From positions 1-64,000 of the forward strand of contig JAPDQM010000011.1 in NCBI GenBank assembly GCA_034505795.1: a stretch of DNA of 64,000 nucleotides, written 5' to 3'. Position 1 is the stretch's first letter; each line of letters begins with the position of its first letter. The position numbers and the translations under genes were made by a program. The notes beneath the pieces were generated by a model, which ran no database searches, had not been told where the DNA came from, and saw nothing but the letters and a program-made list of their open reading frames with translations. Origin of the DNA: Thermofontimicrobium_A sp034505795 (GTDB lineage Bacteria > Zhuqueibacterota > Zhuqueibacteria > Thermofontimicrobiales > Thermofontimicrobiaceae). Of the stretch, positions 49,441 through 58,836 are shown one piece after another.

Positions 49441-50859
49441 ATGAAAATCAAACGCTGCTCACGTGTAATTTTATTTATTCTGTTTCTCTCTTTTAGCTTG
49501 CTTGATATAATTTCAAGTGGATTCACCCAATCAATACCCTATCCCGACCAGCAATTCATCATCGCGTCCGGCGATTCGCTGATTTACTACGCTGAATTTA
49601 TTAGCAATATCATTCAATCTGATGATGGCCAGCGGATTCAACTCATCGATGGTGCCACCACAGGCTACCTAATTTTGGGCCCGCAATATTCACGCTATCC
49701 ATTCAATATGGGTCTGCCCTCCTGGAATGGCACCGCACCGGGGGATAGCGGTGCTTTTCGAGTGCTCATTCGGGTGCCCTATACTTCTGGTTGGTCGCCC
49801 TGGCTGGATGTAGGATATTGGAAAACCAATTTTTGGCCGTCTAAAACTACCTCTTTCTCCGGCGGTCAGGTCGATATCGATATTGTCGAGCTCTATTATT
49901 ATGCCAATCAATGGCAGTTTGCCGTTGAATTCAAACGAAAAAGCGCCACAGGAACTTCGCCGACGCTTTCGTTGCTATCATTCTTTGTCAGCGATACTCG
50001 TACCACGCAACAGATCGATTACAACGCCATTTTGGATGACAAACCAGCCGCGATCTTTATTCCCACGACGTTCCTGGCACAATATCGGATCTCCAGCGAG
50101 TTCGGCGGCAGTATTTGTTCGCCGACCACGGTTTCAATGATCCTATTGAGCTATAACATTCCGGTCGATCCTTTAAAATTTGCCCTGGACACCTACGATC
50201 CCTATTGGCAAATCTTTGGGGTTTGGCCACGCGTGGTGCAAAATGCCTCGGAATATGGCATCCAGGGAACCGTTACCCGCTATCGCACCTGGAGCCAGGC
50301 CCGGGAGGTGCTGGCCAAAGGCGGGCGGATCGGCATGTCCATCGGTCCCCCACTCTATGGCGGCCATCTGGTGATGCTGGCGGGATTTACGGAAAATGGC
50401 GATCCTATTGTGCATGATCCTGCTAGAACTTATGATGGCTATGCCCACGTCTTCAATAAATATGATCTCTCACGCTCCTGGTTTGCCAAAGGCGGGGTTG
50501 CGTACACCTTTTTCCCGCTGGACACGGCTGCAGTGAGTCCGGTGGTCATTGCTGAAAGAGCAGAACTGCCAGCCGAGGCCACTTTTGAATTGTTATCAAA
50601 TTATCCCAACCCGTTCAATGCCAGCACCACGTTTCGGTACCAGTTGCATCGGAGTGGCCTGGTGGAGTTATTTATTTTCAACTTGATAGGGGAACGGCTG
50701 CGCCGCCTGGTTCAGGAACAACAGCCGCCAGGCCTCCATCAATGCCAATGGGATGCCAGGGATGATGCCGGCCGTCAGTTACCCAGTGGCACCTATTTCT
50801 ACCAGCTTCGGTTCGATGGGCAGGAAACGCGACTGAGACGGCTGTTGCTGCTGCGCTGA
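49441..50859 (+). CDS. Secreted C39-like (papain-fold) protein with C-terminal sorting-type domain
   Basis: 472 residues. A signal sequence (VILFILFLSFSLLDIISSGFTQS), a beta-rich N-terminal half (about 30-215), then a C39_2-type cysteine peptidase domain: SEFGGSICSPTTVSMILLSY (Cys nucleophile), GGHLVMLAGFTENGDPIVHDPA (His and Asp). The end, LLSNYPNPFNASTTFRYQL...LFIFNLIGERLRRLV...SGTYFYQLR, is the FlgD-like module shared with the subtilase at 29191. Probably exported to the surface; the substrate is unknown. Confidence 0.85.
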   Translation: MKIKRCSRVILFILFLSFSLLDIISSGFTQSIPYPDQQFIIASGDSLIYYAEFISNIIQSDDGQRIQLIDGATTGYLILGPQYSRYPFNMGLPSWNGTAPGDSGAFRVLIRVPYTSGWSPWLDVGYWKTNFWPSKTTSFSGGQVDIDIVELYYYANQWQFAVEFKRKSATGTSPTLSLLSFFVSDTRTTQQIDYNAILDDKPAAIFIPTTFLAQYRISSEFGGSICSPTTVSMILLSYNIPVDPLKFALDTYDPYWQIFGVWPRVVQNASEYGIQGTVTRYRTWSQAREVLAKGGRIGMSIGPPLYGGHLVMLAGFTENGDPIVHDPARTYDGYAHVFNKYDLSRSWFAKGGVAYTFFPLDTAAVSPVVIAERAELPAEATFELLSNYPNPFNASTTFRYQLHRSGLVELFIFNLIGERLRRLVQEQQPPGLHQCQWDARDDAGRQLPSGTYFYQLRFDGQETRLRRLLLLR

Positions 50860-50959
50860 TGGTGTCAACATTCCAGCAGTCCGTCATTCCTTTATGCTTC
50901 GACCGCCGCAGCGAGCCCGATTTCAGGAGCCGCTATCACTGCTTGCTTACGACGATTAT

Positions 50960-51469
50960 TTACCATTTCTCATACCGCACCAGGTCTGAGAGCGATTTTC
51001 GTTTTTTGGGTTTCGGCTCATCGGCAGGGTAGCCCAGCGGCGTAAATGCGATCGGCTCGACATCCGGCGGCAACGCCAGCATTTCTCGGGCGACATCGGG
51101 ATTGAAGGCCGCGACCCAACAGGTGCCCAGGCCCAAATTCGCAGCCGCCAGAATGAGGTGATCCATGGCTATCGTAGCATCGACCTCGGCGTAATTTTTG
51201 CCATCCATGCGGGACCACGCCTCGGAGGTGACCGCGCAGATACCGATGACGAGCGGCGCCTGACTGAACCAATCCCGATGATAGAGCCGCTTCAATTCTG
51301 CCTCTTTGCCCCTGGTTTGTATCACCACAATCTTGAAAGGCTGCCGATTGGCCGCGGTAGGTGCCCAATTGGCTGCTTCAAGAATCTGTCGCAGCTTCGC
51401 TTCTTCCACCGGCTTGCTCTGATAGGCACGCACCGAATACCGTTTTTGGATCAATTCATTGAACTCCAT
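50960..51469 (-). CDS. Nitroreductase-family FMN protein
   Basis: 169 residues from the ATG at 51469, with AAGGAG 6 nt upstream. EFNELIQKRYSVRAYQSKPVEEAKLRQILEAANWAPTAANRQPF is the FMN-binding start; AMDHLILAAANLGLGTCWVAAF and ALPPDVEPIAFTPLGYPADEPKPKKRKSL follow. The family reduces nitro compounds or acts on other flavin substrates. It overlaps the 3' end of the cobalamin adenosyltransferase gene by 14 bp, so the two are cotranscribed. Confidence 0.92.
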   Translation of the reverse strand: MEFNELIQKRYSVRAYQSKPVEEAKLRQILEAANWAPTAANRQPFKIVVIQTRGKEAELKRLYHRDWFSQAPLVIGICAVTSEAWSRMDGKNYAEVDATIAMDHLILAAANLGLGTCWVAAFNPDVAREMLALPPDVEPIAFTPLGYPADEPKPKKRKSLSDLVRYEKW

Positions 51470-51995
51470 CTCTTTCTCCTTCATATCGCATCAGAGTGAA
51501 CAGTAGATCTGCCAGGCGATTAAAAAACACGATGATGTTCTGATTGAATGGCTGCTGCCGATACAGCGCCCACAATCGCCGTTCAGCCCGCCGACAAACG
51601 GTTCGCGCCAGATTCAGAAATGCAGTGGCTGGTTTGACCGCCGGCACAATGAAGTGATCCAGGGGACGCAGTTCGGCATCAAATTTGTCGATTAGATTTT
51701 CAAGAAAAGTGACATCCTCTGCTGTGAGCGTTTTTTTTAGCAGTTTGATACCCGCTTCGTCCGCAGCCAGTTCGGCATTGATATCGTGACAATAGTCCTG
51801 CAACTGGCACAGCAGATCGAACACCGCCTGGCTGACCGCCGTTGTTTTCACCACCGAAATGACCGCACACAATTCATCAATGGTACCATAGGCTTCTACC
51901 CGGAGCGAATCTTTAGGAATTCTTGACCCTCCGAAAAGCCCTGTAGTCCCTTCATCACCGGTTCGGGTATAGACTGCCGCTTTTTTTGATTGCAT
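51456..51995 (-). CDS. PduO-type ATP:cob(I)alamin adenosyltransferase
   Basis: 179 residues. AVYTRTGDEGTTGLFGGSRIPKDSLRVEAYGTIDELCAVI is the ATP-binding N-terminus (TRTGD...G), and RTVCRRAERRLWALY plus NRLADLLFTLMRYE are the conserved C-terminal helices. It makes adenosylcobalamin from cob(I)alamin and ATP. Cytoplasmic. The upstream region (51996-52075) is shared with the divergent GH31 gene; no cobalamin riboswitch was seen there. Confidence 0.94.
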   Translation of the reverse strand: MQSKKAAVYTRTGDEGTTGLFGGSRIPKDSLRVEAYGTIDELCAVISVVKTTAVSQAVFDLLCQLQDYCHDINAELAADEAGIKLLKKTLTAEDVTFLENLIDKFDAELRPLDHFIVPAVKPATAFLNLARTVCRRAERRLWALYRQQPFNQNIIVFFNRLADLLFTLMRYEGERDGVQ

Positions 51996-52075
51996 GTTAA
52001 TTTCTCCTGTATTAAATTAATGGGTAAACTGACGATCCCAATTCAAGTTCCATCCCGATGAATGGAGGCACCGTT

Positions 52076-54526
52076 ATGCACAAAGTGTTCATGATTGGTT
52101 TTTTGCTTTCTGCGGTCATCGCAGGCAAAATCTTTTCCCAGAGCTATCAATTTATTGGCAATGTGACCGACTACAATCAACTGGGCTCGATGCTGGACAT
52201 CCGCTGCACCAATGCTCGCTTGCAAATCACCGTTTTGGCTGACGATCTATTTCGCATTCGGTTGACAACCGATGATGAATTTCCAGAGAACCGCTCCTAC
52301 TCTGTTTTGCCCATCACCAGGACCGCCCAAATTGTTTCATTGGAAGATTTTGGAGCGACCCTGGCAATCGCTACTCCCGAAGTGCGCCTGGTGATCCAGA
52401 AGTCTCCCTGTCGACTGGCATTTTATGACAAATCGGGCCAGCTCGTTTGCAAGGATCATCATTCCTATGGCATGGGCTGGAGCGGTAGCAAAGTGTGCTG
52501 CTGGAAAGAACTGCATGATGAAGCATTTTATGGCCTGGGTGAAAAGACCCGTGGTTTGAATAAGCAGGGACATTTTTTTACGATGTGGAATTCAGACATT
52601 CCTGGTTATAGTCCTACTTTTGATCCGCTCTATCAATCGCATCCATTTTTCATTGGACTTTATCAGGGGCGGGCCTTTGGAATCTATCTGGATAACAGCT
52701 TCCGCTCCCAGTTCAATTTTGGCGCAGGCACCGATCAGTTCTTCAGCTTTGGCGCTGATGATGGTGAGTTGGATTATTATCTGATTTATGGCCCAGGTTT
52801 TAGCAAAGTGCTGGAGCGATATGGCGAATTGGTCGGCCGAATGCCATTGCCGCCCAAATGGAGTCTCGGCTATCAGCAGTGTCGCTGGAGCTACTATCCT
52901 GAAAGTGAGGTAATGGCGCTGGCGCAGAAATTCCGTCAGAAGCAGATCCCTTGCGATGCCATTTATCTGGACATCCATTATATGGACGGCTATCGAGTTT
53001 TCACCTGGCATCCGGAACGGTTTCCTGCCCCCAAAAAAATGTTGAGCGAACTGAAAAATATGGGCTTCAAAGTGGCGGTGATTATCGATCCCGGAATCAA
53101 AGTGGATTCAAATTATCAGGCTTGTCGCGAGGGGATTGCCGGTGATCATTTTTGCAAATATCCCGATGGCACTCTGTATCAGGGGCAGGTCTGGCCGGGC
53201 TGGTGTTATTTCCCGGATTTCAGCAAGCCTGCGACTCGGGAGTGGTTCGGCCGCTTGTATGAGGGCATTATCAACGATGGGGTGGTGGGCTTCTGGAACG
53301 ATATGAACGAGCCCGCGACCTGGGGCGGCACTTTTCCGGATATTGTTCAATTCCACAATGAAGGCCGCGGCGCGGATCATCTGCAAATGCACAACCTCTA
53401 TGGCCTGTTAATGGCGCGCAGCACCTACGAAGGTGTGCGAAAAATACGCCCCAATCAGCGTCCCTTTGTGTTGACGCGGGCTGGCTTTGCTGGCGTCCAA
53501 CGCTACGCTGCGGTCTGGACGGGTGACAATGTCGCATCATGGGAACATTTGAGATTATCTATTCCCATGTGTCTGGGGTTGAGCCTATCTGGCGTCTCAT
53601 TTTGCGGCATGGATATTGGCGGTTTTATGGGGGCGCCAACCCCAGAACTTTACACCCGCTGGCTGCAGTTGGGAACGTTTACGCCGCTGTTTCGCACCCA
53701 CACCTGTATCGACACGCCCGATCAGGAACCCTGGTCGTTCGGTGATCGCTATGAAGAAATCAATAAGCGATTTATCGAATTGCGCTACCAACTTTTGCCA
53801 TATATCTATCAGGCGTTTCATGAAAGCGCTAAGCAGAACACGCCGATTATGAGGCCAATGGTATTCGACTTTCAAGCTGACCCCAAAACCATCGGGCTGG
53901 ATGACCAGTTTCTATTCGGCAACGACCTGCTGGTAGCGCCAATCTATCAGGAACATCAGACGGCGCGAACCGTCTATTTTCCATCTGGTGATTGGTACGA
54001 TTTCTGGACCGATGAAAAAATCAGCGGCCCGGTTGAAAAACTGGTGTCAGCGCCGATAGAAAAAATTCCGCTGTTTGTCAAAGCTGGCGCAATCGTGCCA
54101 ATGACAGAGACCCAGCAGTACGTCGGCGAAAAAAAGTTGGATCCGCTTATTCTGCACATCTATCCCAAAGTCGGCGCATGCGAAAATTCATTTTATGAGG
54201 ACGATGGCCTGTCGTATGATTTTGAAACTGGAGGCTATTGTCAAACCAGCTATCAACTGGTTACGGATACCAAAAAAATTGTGATGACCACCATGCCGCG
54301 GAAGGGCAGGTTTACTCCCGCTGATCGGTCCTATCGAGTTCACTTTCATGCAATCTCGACGACGCCACGCAAGGTTCAACTCAATCAGCGTTCATTGGAA
54401 GCCATGGCCTCCATTCATCGGCTCCATGCCGAATCCTCGGGCTGGTTTTTCGACCGACAAGGCCAGGTGCTCATTTTGAAATATCCGGATGACGGCAAGC
54501 AACTCCAGGTGACAATCGAATTTTAA
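52076..54526 (+). CDS. Secreted GH31 glycoside hydrolase (alpha-glucosidase-like)
   Basis: 816 residues from the ATG at 52076, with GGAGG 7 nt upstream. Signal sequence (HKVFMIGFLLSAVIAGKIFSQ). Typical GH31 order: N-terminal beta domain with FYGLGEKTRGLNKQG, DNSFRSQFNFG; barrel with PPKWSLGYQQCRWSYYPESEV, IPCDAIYLDIHYMDGYRVFTWHPERFP, the nucleophile Asp in GFWNDMNEPATW, the acid/base Asp in WTGDNVASWEHL, and GFMGAPTPELYTRWLQLGTFTPLFRTH. It cleaves alpha-glucosidic (or alpha-xylosidic) bonds. Located near other carbohydrate-related and envelope genes. Confidence 0.95.
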   Translation: MHKVFMIGFLLSAVIAGKIFSQSYQFIGNVTDYNQLGSMLDIRCTNARLQITVLADDLFRIRLTTDDEFPENRSYSVLPITRTAQIVSLEDFGATLAIATPEVRLVIQKSPCRLAFYDKSGQLVCKDHHSYGMGWSGSKVCCWKELHDEAFYGLGEKTRGLNKQGHFFTMWNSDIPGYSPTFDPLYQSHPFFIGLYQGRAFGIYLDNSFRSQFNFGAGTDQFFSFGADDGELDYYLIYGPGFSKVLERYGELVGRMPLPPKWSLGYQQCRWSYYPESEVMALAQKFRQKQIPCDAIYLDIHYMDGYRVFTWHPERFPAPKKMLSELKNMGFKVAVIIDPGIKVDSNYQACREGIAGDHFCKYPDGTLYQGQVWPGWCYFPDFSKPATREWFGRLYEGIINDGVVGFWNDMNEPATWGGTFPDIVQFHNEGRGADHLQMHNLYGLLMARSTYEGVRKIRPNQRPFVLTRAGFAGVQRYAAVWTGDNVASWEHLRLSIPMCLGLSLSGVSFCGMDIGGFMGAPTPELYTRWLQLGTFTPLFRTHTCIDTPDQEPWSFGDRYEEINKRFIELRYQLLPYIYQAFHESAKQNTPIMRPMVFDFQADPKTIGLDDQFLFGNDLLVAPIYQEHQTARTVYFPSGDWYDFWTDEKISGPVEKLVSAPIEKIPLFVKAGAIVPMTETQQYVGEKKLDPLILHIYPKVGACENSFYEDDGLSYDFETGGYCQTSYQLVTDTKKIVMTTMPRKGRFTPADRSYRVHFHAISTTPRKVQLNQRSLEAMASIHRLHAESSGWFFDRQGQVLILKYPDDGKQLQVTIEF

Positions 54527-54611
54527 TGATAACTTTCAATCAATCGTTGCATTCGATATGGTTGCTCGATGCAATCCGACCCATTCATCAAAAAAGAAGG
54601 AGATAATAGCC

Positions 54612-55493
54612 ATGGCCAAGGAAAAAATCGGGATTGTGTTGTCCGGCGGCGGTGCCAAGGGCGCCGGGCAATTGGGAATGATGAAATACCTGTATGAACA
54701 GGGGATTCGGCCCGAATTCATTGCCGGCATTTCGGTGGGCTCGTTGAATGCCACCATGTGGGCCCAGGAACAAAATCTGGAGTTGCTGGAAAAGCTCTGG
54801 CGAAGCATTCGCGGCAATTCTGATATTTATCGCGTGAATTGGTTGAAATTCTGGAAGCTCTATCGGAGTCTGTATGACAATACCCCGCTCTGGCGATTGA
54901 TTCAGAAGTACGTCGATCCCGAAAAATTGAAGGGCAGTCCCATCGATTTGAAAATTGGTGTGGTGCAATTGCAATCCGGCGCCTATCTTTCGATCGACAA
55001 AGCACACCCCGACTATCGTCGAATGCTATTAGCTTCTACGGCCATTCCCGTGGTTTTCAAAGCTGTGAATTATGAGCAGCGACAATATGTGGATGGCGGC
55101 ACGCGCAACGTCGCGCCGCTCAAGTTGGCCATTGATGCCGGCTGCACCACCATTTATTTACTTCATTGCTTCCCACTGGAGATGAATGAGGAACAACAGG
55201 ATTTCAACGATTCCATTCGAGTCGGAATTCGCTCATTTATGATTATGTACAATGAAGCGCTCCGTGAAGATATTCTCACCCTCCAGAAAATCAACGAGGC
55301 CGTGAAAGCCAGACGCGCAGATCCGCAAAAAAAATATCGAGTGATCAACCTGATTACCATAACGCCGAGCGTGACTCGCCAATTTGTCGATGTCTTGAAT
55401 TTTTCTCCCAAAGCGCTGGCCAAAGATATTGAATTGGGATACGAAATTGCCAGGGAGATTTTGGGCCCAACCCAACACTCGGCCACTAGTTGA
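54612..55493 (+). CDS. Patatin-like phospholipase
   Basis: 293 residues from the ATG at 54612 (AAGGAG 9 nt upstream). KIGIVLSGGGAKGAGQLGMMKYL holds the oxyanion loop, GISVGSLNATMWAQ the Ser nucleophile (GxSxG), and YVDGGTRNVAPL the catalytic Asp. These form the Ser-Asp dyad of patatin/RssA-type lipid hydrolases. No signal sequence, so it is cytoplasmic or peripheral to the inner membrane. It begins 85 bp after the GH31 gene. Confidence 0.94.
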   Translation: MAKEKIGIVLSGGGAKGAGQLGMMKYLYEQGIRPEFIAGISVGSLNATMWAQEQNLELLEKLWRSIRGNSDIYRVNWLKFWKLYRSLYDNTPLWRLIQKYVDPEKLKGSPIDLKIGVVQLQSGAYLSIDKAHPDYRRMLLASTAIPVVFKAVNYEQRQYVDGGTRNVAPLKLAIDAGCTTIYLLHCFPLEMNEEQQDFNDSIRVGIRSFMIMYNEALREDILTLQKINEAVKARRADPQKKYRVINLITITPSVTRQFVDVLNFSPKALAKDIELGYEIAREILGPTQHSATS

Positions 55494-55949
55494 ACAAAGC
55501 TGCGCCGTCGATGATAATTAAAAAAACAAAGCATGGCCATCCAATTGTTGCTGGCAAGGCATAACTGCCAGGACAGGAGCCGTTTGCACGCCAACCGTGC
55601 ATGGCTTGGGTCAGTATTGTCTCCAAAATTCTCAGGCGGGATCAACAAAATACCTGATCCAGATATGATATAAAGGCCGATGCAGATGATGGAATATCAT
55701 TGCAGCTCCATCTGCCTTACGGTTAGACAAGATTTTGAACTTACCTCGGGTGATTAAGCTTTCAACCCTTACCTTTTTTATTTTTTTCAAGCCGCTGGCC
55801 TATGAGTTTTAAGCAAGAATTTATTCAGCAACCAGCTTCGTTCTAAATTATTTCTTAACCGCTCTGGCGCCGTTGATTGCGCTAGCCGTCCCATTGGCAA
55901 TGTAACCTTCAGCCGTAAGCAAAAAAATTATCAGGATGAAATTTTTTAC
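55494..55949. other. Intergenic region, nothing recognised
   Basis: About 456 bp before the promoter at 55950. No gene or RNA gene seen. Confidence 0.5.
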
Positions 55950-55978
55950 TTGACAATTTTAATAAATTTGGTTAATAT
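55950..55978 (+). promoter_or_regulatory. Predicted promoter of the outer-membrane operon
   Basis: TTGACA (55950-55955), 17 bp, TAATAT (55973-55978), about 105 nt before the receptor's ATG at 56085. It shows that the longer upstream reading of the receptor frame is not coding. Confidence 0.74.
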
Positions 55979-56084
55979 TCTGTTAGTAAACTTCTTGTCC
56001 ATTCTTGTAAAGTTTACTTGTCAAACGATATTTCAAACAACCCTTCAATCTCATTATGAACCCTTAACCCATGGACCTTTCGTT

Positions 56085-58823
56085 ATGAGAGCAAAACAAA
56101 CCCTTCTGATCCTTTCATTCCTTCTATTTTATTTTGCTGTCGATGGTATCAATGATGGCCCGACGTTTTCTCCGCCGTCAGTTATGGCAGGTACAACTGG
56201 TAAAATTGCCGGCCGCGTGGTGGATGCCGATAGCAAAAATCCCTTGCCCAATGCCAACGTAATCGTAAATGCACAAGTCGTGGATGGCAAGGAGATTCCC
56301 CTGGATCTCCCCATCGGGGCAGCCACCGACATCAGAGGGGAATATTTCATCCTGAATGTTCGGCCTGGCAACTATGTCGTCAAGGTCATGTACATTGGCT
56401 ATCAATCGGTCATTCGAAAACCGGTAAATGTATCCGTGGACCAGACTACCCGACTGAATTTCGAACTGATGCCTCAAACCATTGAGGGAGAGGAAGTGGT
56501 GATCACGGCTGAGCGACAGTTGATCGTAAAGGATCGAACTTCGGCCTCAGCCAAAGTTACCGGTGAAGACATCAAGTCTCTGCCCGTGGAAAGCTTTCAG
56601 GACGTCATGGAAATTCAGGCAGGCGTGACCAGAGGCCTGGATGGCAGTCTGCACATTCGCGGCGGCCGATCGTCTGAAATTCAGTACTATGTCGACGGCA
56701 TTGTCGTCTCCAATCCGTTCACCAATTCGATAGCGCTGCCCGTTGAAAATAATGCCATTCAGGAATTGGAGGTCATCAGCGGCACATTCAATGCCGAATA
56801 TGGCCAGGCCATGAGCGGTATTGTCAATATTGTGACCAAAGACGGCACCGACCAATTCACTGGCAACTTTACCACCTATGTGGGAGATTTTCTATCGAAT
56901 CATACGGATGTATTTAACCATATCGACGACTTTAGTCCGCTGGCGCAGCAATATTACGAGACCAGCTTGAGTGGGCCGCTGCTATTCAAAGATTTGAAAT
57001 TTTTTGCCTCAGCCCGGGTGGTTGATCAGGATAATTGGCTATATGGCACGCGACGATTTGTGCCAGGCGATTCGTCCAATTTCAGCGCCACCAACCCGAA
57101 CGAATGGTATATCGAGGAAACCGGAGACAACCAGCGCGTGCCCATGAACCCTTATCAGAGCTTTTCGGGCCAATTGAAATTATCGTACAATCTTTCGCCG
57201 GCTATCAAACTCAGCTACAACATTATGGCCAATAAAAATGAAGGCAAAAATTATAATCATTATTACAAACTCAATCCGGACGCTTTGCCAACCAACTTTA
57301 CCACAGCTTATAATCATCTCTTCAAAGCGGTGCACATTTTGACGCCGGGCTTGTATTATAATCTGAATTTTGCCTACACATTCAACGACTTGAAAAGCTA
57401 CGTCTACAAAGATCCCTATGATCTTCGTTACCGATCAATTTATCGCCGGGGATCGCCGCCGCAGAATACATTTTCTACGGGCGGAGTCATTCCGTCGCAA
57501 TTTTTCCGAACCAGCAAGTCGTTCGGCCTCAAAGCCGATGTGGTTTGGCAAGCAACGAAGTTACATCTGTTCAAATTTGGCGCTGAATCACGTTATCACT
57601 CACTAAATTATGAATATTACCAGATCGATGTCGATCCGTTTAAATACGGCGATTTCAATCCGAGAATTCCGCCGCTCACTTCACTGGATCACAACCAGTA
57701 TAACAAACGGCCGCTGGAGTTGGCGTTCTATGTTCAGGATAAGATCGAAATTGACGATTTCATTGTGAATGTGGGTTTGCGTTTCGATTATTTTAATTCA
57801 AACTCAAAAGTTCCCATTGATCTACGCGATCCAGCCAATAAGCTTTTCCCCCAGCCAGAGGCTCAAGCGTACGAATCGGCCAAAGCCAAAACTCAGCTCT
57901 CGCCCCGTTTGGGATTGGCATTTCCTTTCACAGAAAAGGGCGTGATCCACGCCTCGTATGGCCAATTTTTCCAGATCCCCGAGTTTTCTCGTCTTTATGA
58001 GAACCCAGAATTTGAGGTTGCCGGAGTATATGGCTCATTTCTGGGTAATGCCGATTTAGAGCCTCAGCGGACCGATATGTACGAAATTGGCTTGCAACAA
58101 CAGGTAACCGATTTTCTGGTTGTCGATGCCACCGGTTTTTATCGCGATGTCCGGAACCTGCTGGGCACCGAATTGCATCAAACCTATCGAGGCGACATCA
58201 TCTATGGGCGATATATCAACACCGATTATGGTGCCGTGCGAGGCATTACTCTATCGTCTGAATTCCGGTTTCCAGCAGCAGGTTTGAATGCCGGTCTGGA
58301 TTATACCTATCAGGTTGCCAAAGGTATTGCCAGCGATCCCAAGCAGGTCTTCTTCGATGCGCAGGGATTAACCGAAAGCCAGACCATCCTCATTCCGTTG
58401 AATTGGGATCTGCGCCATACGATCAACGCGTTTCTGAACTACTCCCAGCAACATTGGGGCTGCAGCATGATCATGCGCATGAATTCCGGCTACCCCTTCA
58501 CACCGCCTGATCCCAGCACCAAACGCCAACGGGAGATCAACGAACTGCGGAATACGGGTCGTTTCAAAGGGGATTTATTCATGGATGTGCGGGCGTATCG
58601 GCGATTCACAGTGGGGCAATTGTCGCTGGAGGCATTTGTGAAAATTGAAAATCTACTGGATAAGCTCCGCCGCGACCTATTCCCGGAAGTCGATCCGCGC
58701 GATCGACAGGCGCATCAAAACAATGGATTGGAGCGGATCAATACGTTATATGATTATCGTTTGAATCCCGTGGTACAACCAACGCCCCGGGAAATAAAGT
58801 TTGGTTTAAAAATTGATTTTTAA
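56085..58823 (+). CDS. TonB-dependent receptor with carboxypeptidase-regulatory-like domain
   Basis: 912 residues from the ATG at 56085, which begins a signal peptide (RAKQTLLILSFLLFYFAV). GKIAGRVVDADSKNPLPNANVIV...DIRGEYFILNVRPGNYVVKVMYIGYQS is the CarboxypepD_reg-like domain common in SusC-like receptors. The plug follows: VEVMEIQAGVTRGLDGSLHIRGGRSSEIQYYVDGI and NAEYGQAMSGIVNIVTKDG. The rest is a beta-barrel with a closing strand ending in FGLKIDF. It imports or senses an unknown ligand at the outer membrane. No SusD-like gene is present; the next genes encode a large secreted protein and a PorV/PorQ protein. Confidence 0.92.
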   Translation: MRAKQTLLILSFLLFYFAVDGINDGPTFSPPSVMAGTTGKIAGRVVDADSKNPLPNANVIVNAQVVDGKEIPLDLPIGAATDIRGEYFILNVRPGNYVVKVMYIGYQSVIRKPVNVSVDQTTRLNFELMPQTIEGEEVVITAERQLIVKDRTSASAKVTGEDIKSLPVESFQDVMEIQAGVTRGLDGSLHIRGGRSSEIQYYVDGIVVSNPFTNSIALPVENNAIQELEVISGTFNAEYGQAMSGIVNIVTKDGTDQFTGNFTTYVGDFLSNHTDVFNHIDDFSPLAQQYYETSLSGPLLFKDLKFFASARVVDQDNWLYGTRRFVPGDSSNFSATNPNEWYIEETGDNQRVPMNPYQSFSGQLKLSYNLSPAIKLSYNIMANKNEGKNYNHYYKLNPDALPTNFTTAYNHLFKAVHILTPGLYYNLNFAYTFNDLKSYVYKDPYDLRYRSIYRRGSPPQNTFSTGGVIPSQFFRTSKSFGLKADVVWQATKLHLFKFGAESRYHSLNYEYYQIDVDPFKYGDFNPRIPPLTSLDHNQYNKRPLELAFYVQDKIEIDDFIVNVGLRFDYFNSNSKVPIDLRDPANKLFPQPEAQAYESAKAKTQLSPRLGLAFPFTEKGVIHASYGQFFQIPEFSRLYENPEFEVAGVYGSFLGNADLEPQRTDMYEIGLQQQVTDFLVVDATGFYRDVRNLLGTELHQTYRGDIIYGRYINTDYGAVRGITLSSEFRFPAAGLNAGLDYTYQVAKGIASDPKQVFFDAQGLTESQTILIPLNWDLRHTINAFLNYSQQHWGCSMIMRMNSGYPFTPPDPSTKRQREINELRNTGRFKGDLFMDVRAYRRFTVGQLSLEAFVKIENLLDKLRRDLFPEVDPRDRQAHQNNGLERINTLYDYRLNPVVQPTPREIKFGLKIDF

Positions 58824-58836
58824 ACTGAGGACAATT

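Noticed and set aside
51996..52075. Cobalamin riboswitch before the adenosyltransferase gene
   Set aside because: The shared upstream region is only about 80 bp, too short for the element, and no B12-box-like sequence is seen.
55950..56084. N-terminal extension of the TonB receptor
   Set aside because: The stretch is the promoter and leader; the ATG at 56085 starts a proper signal peptide.
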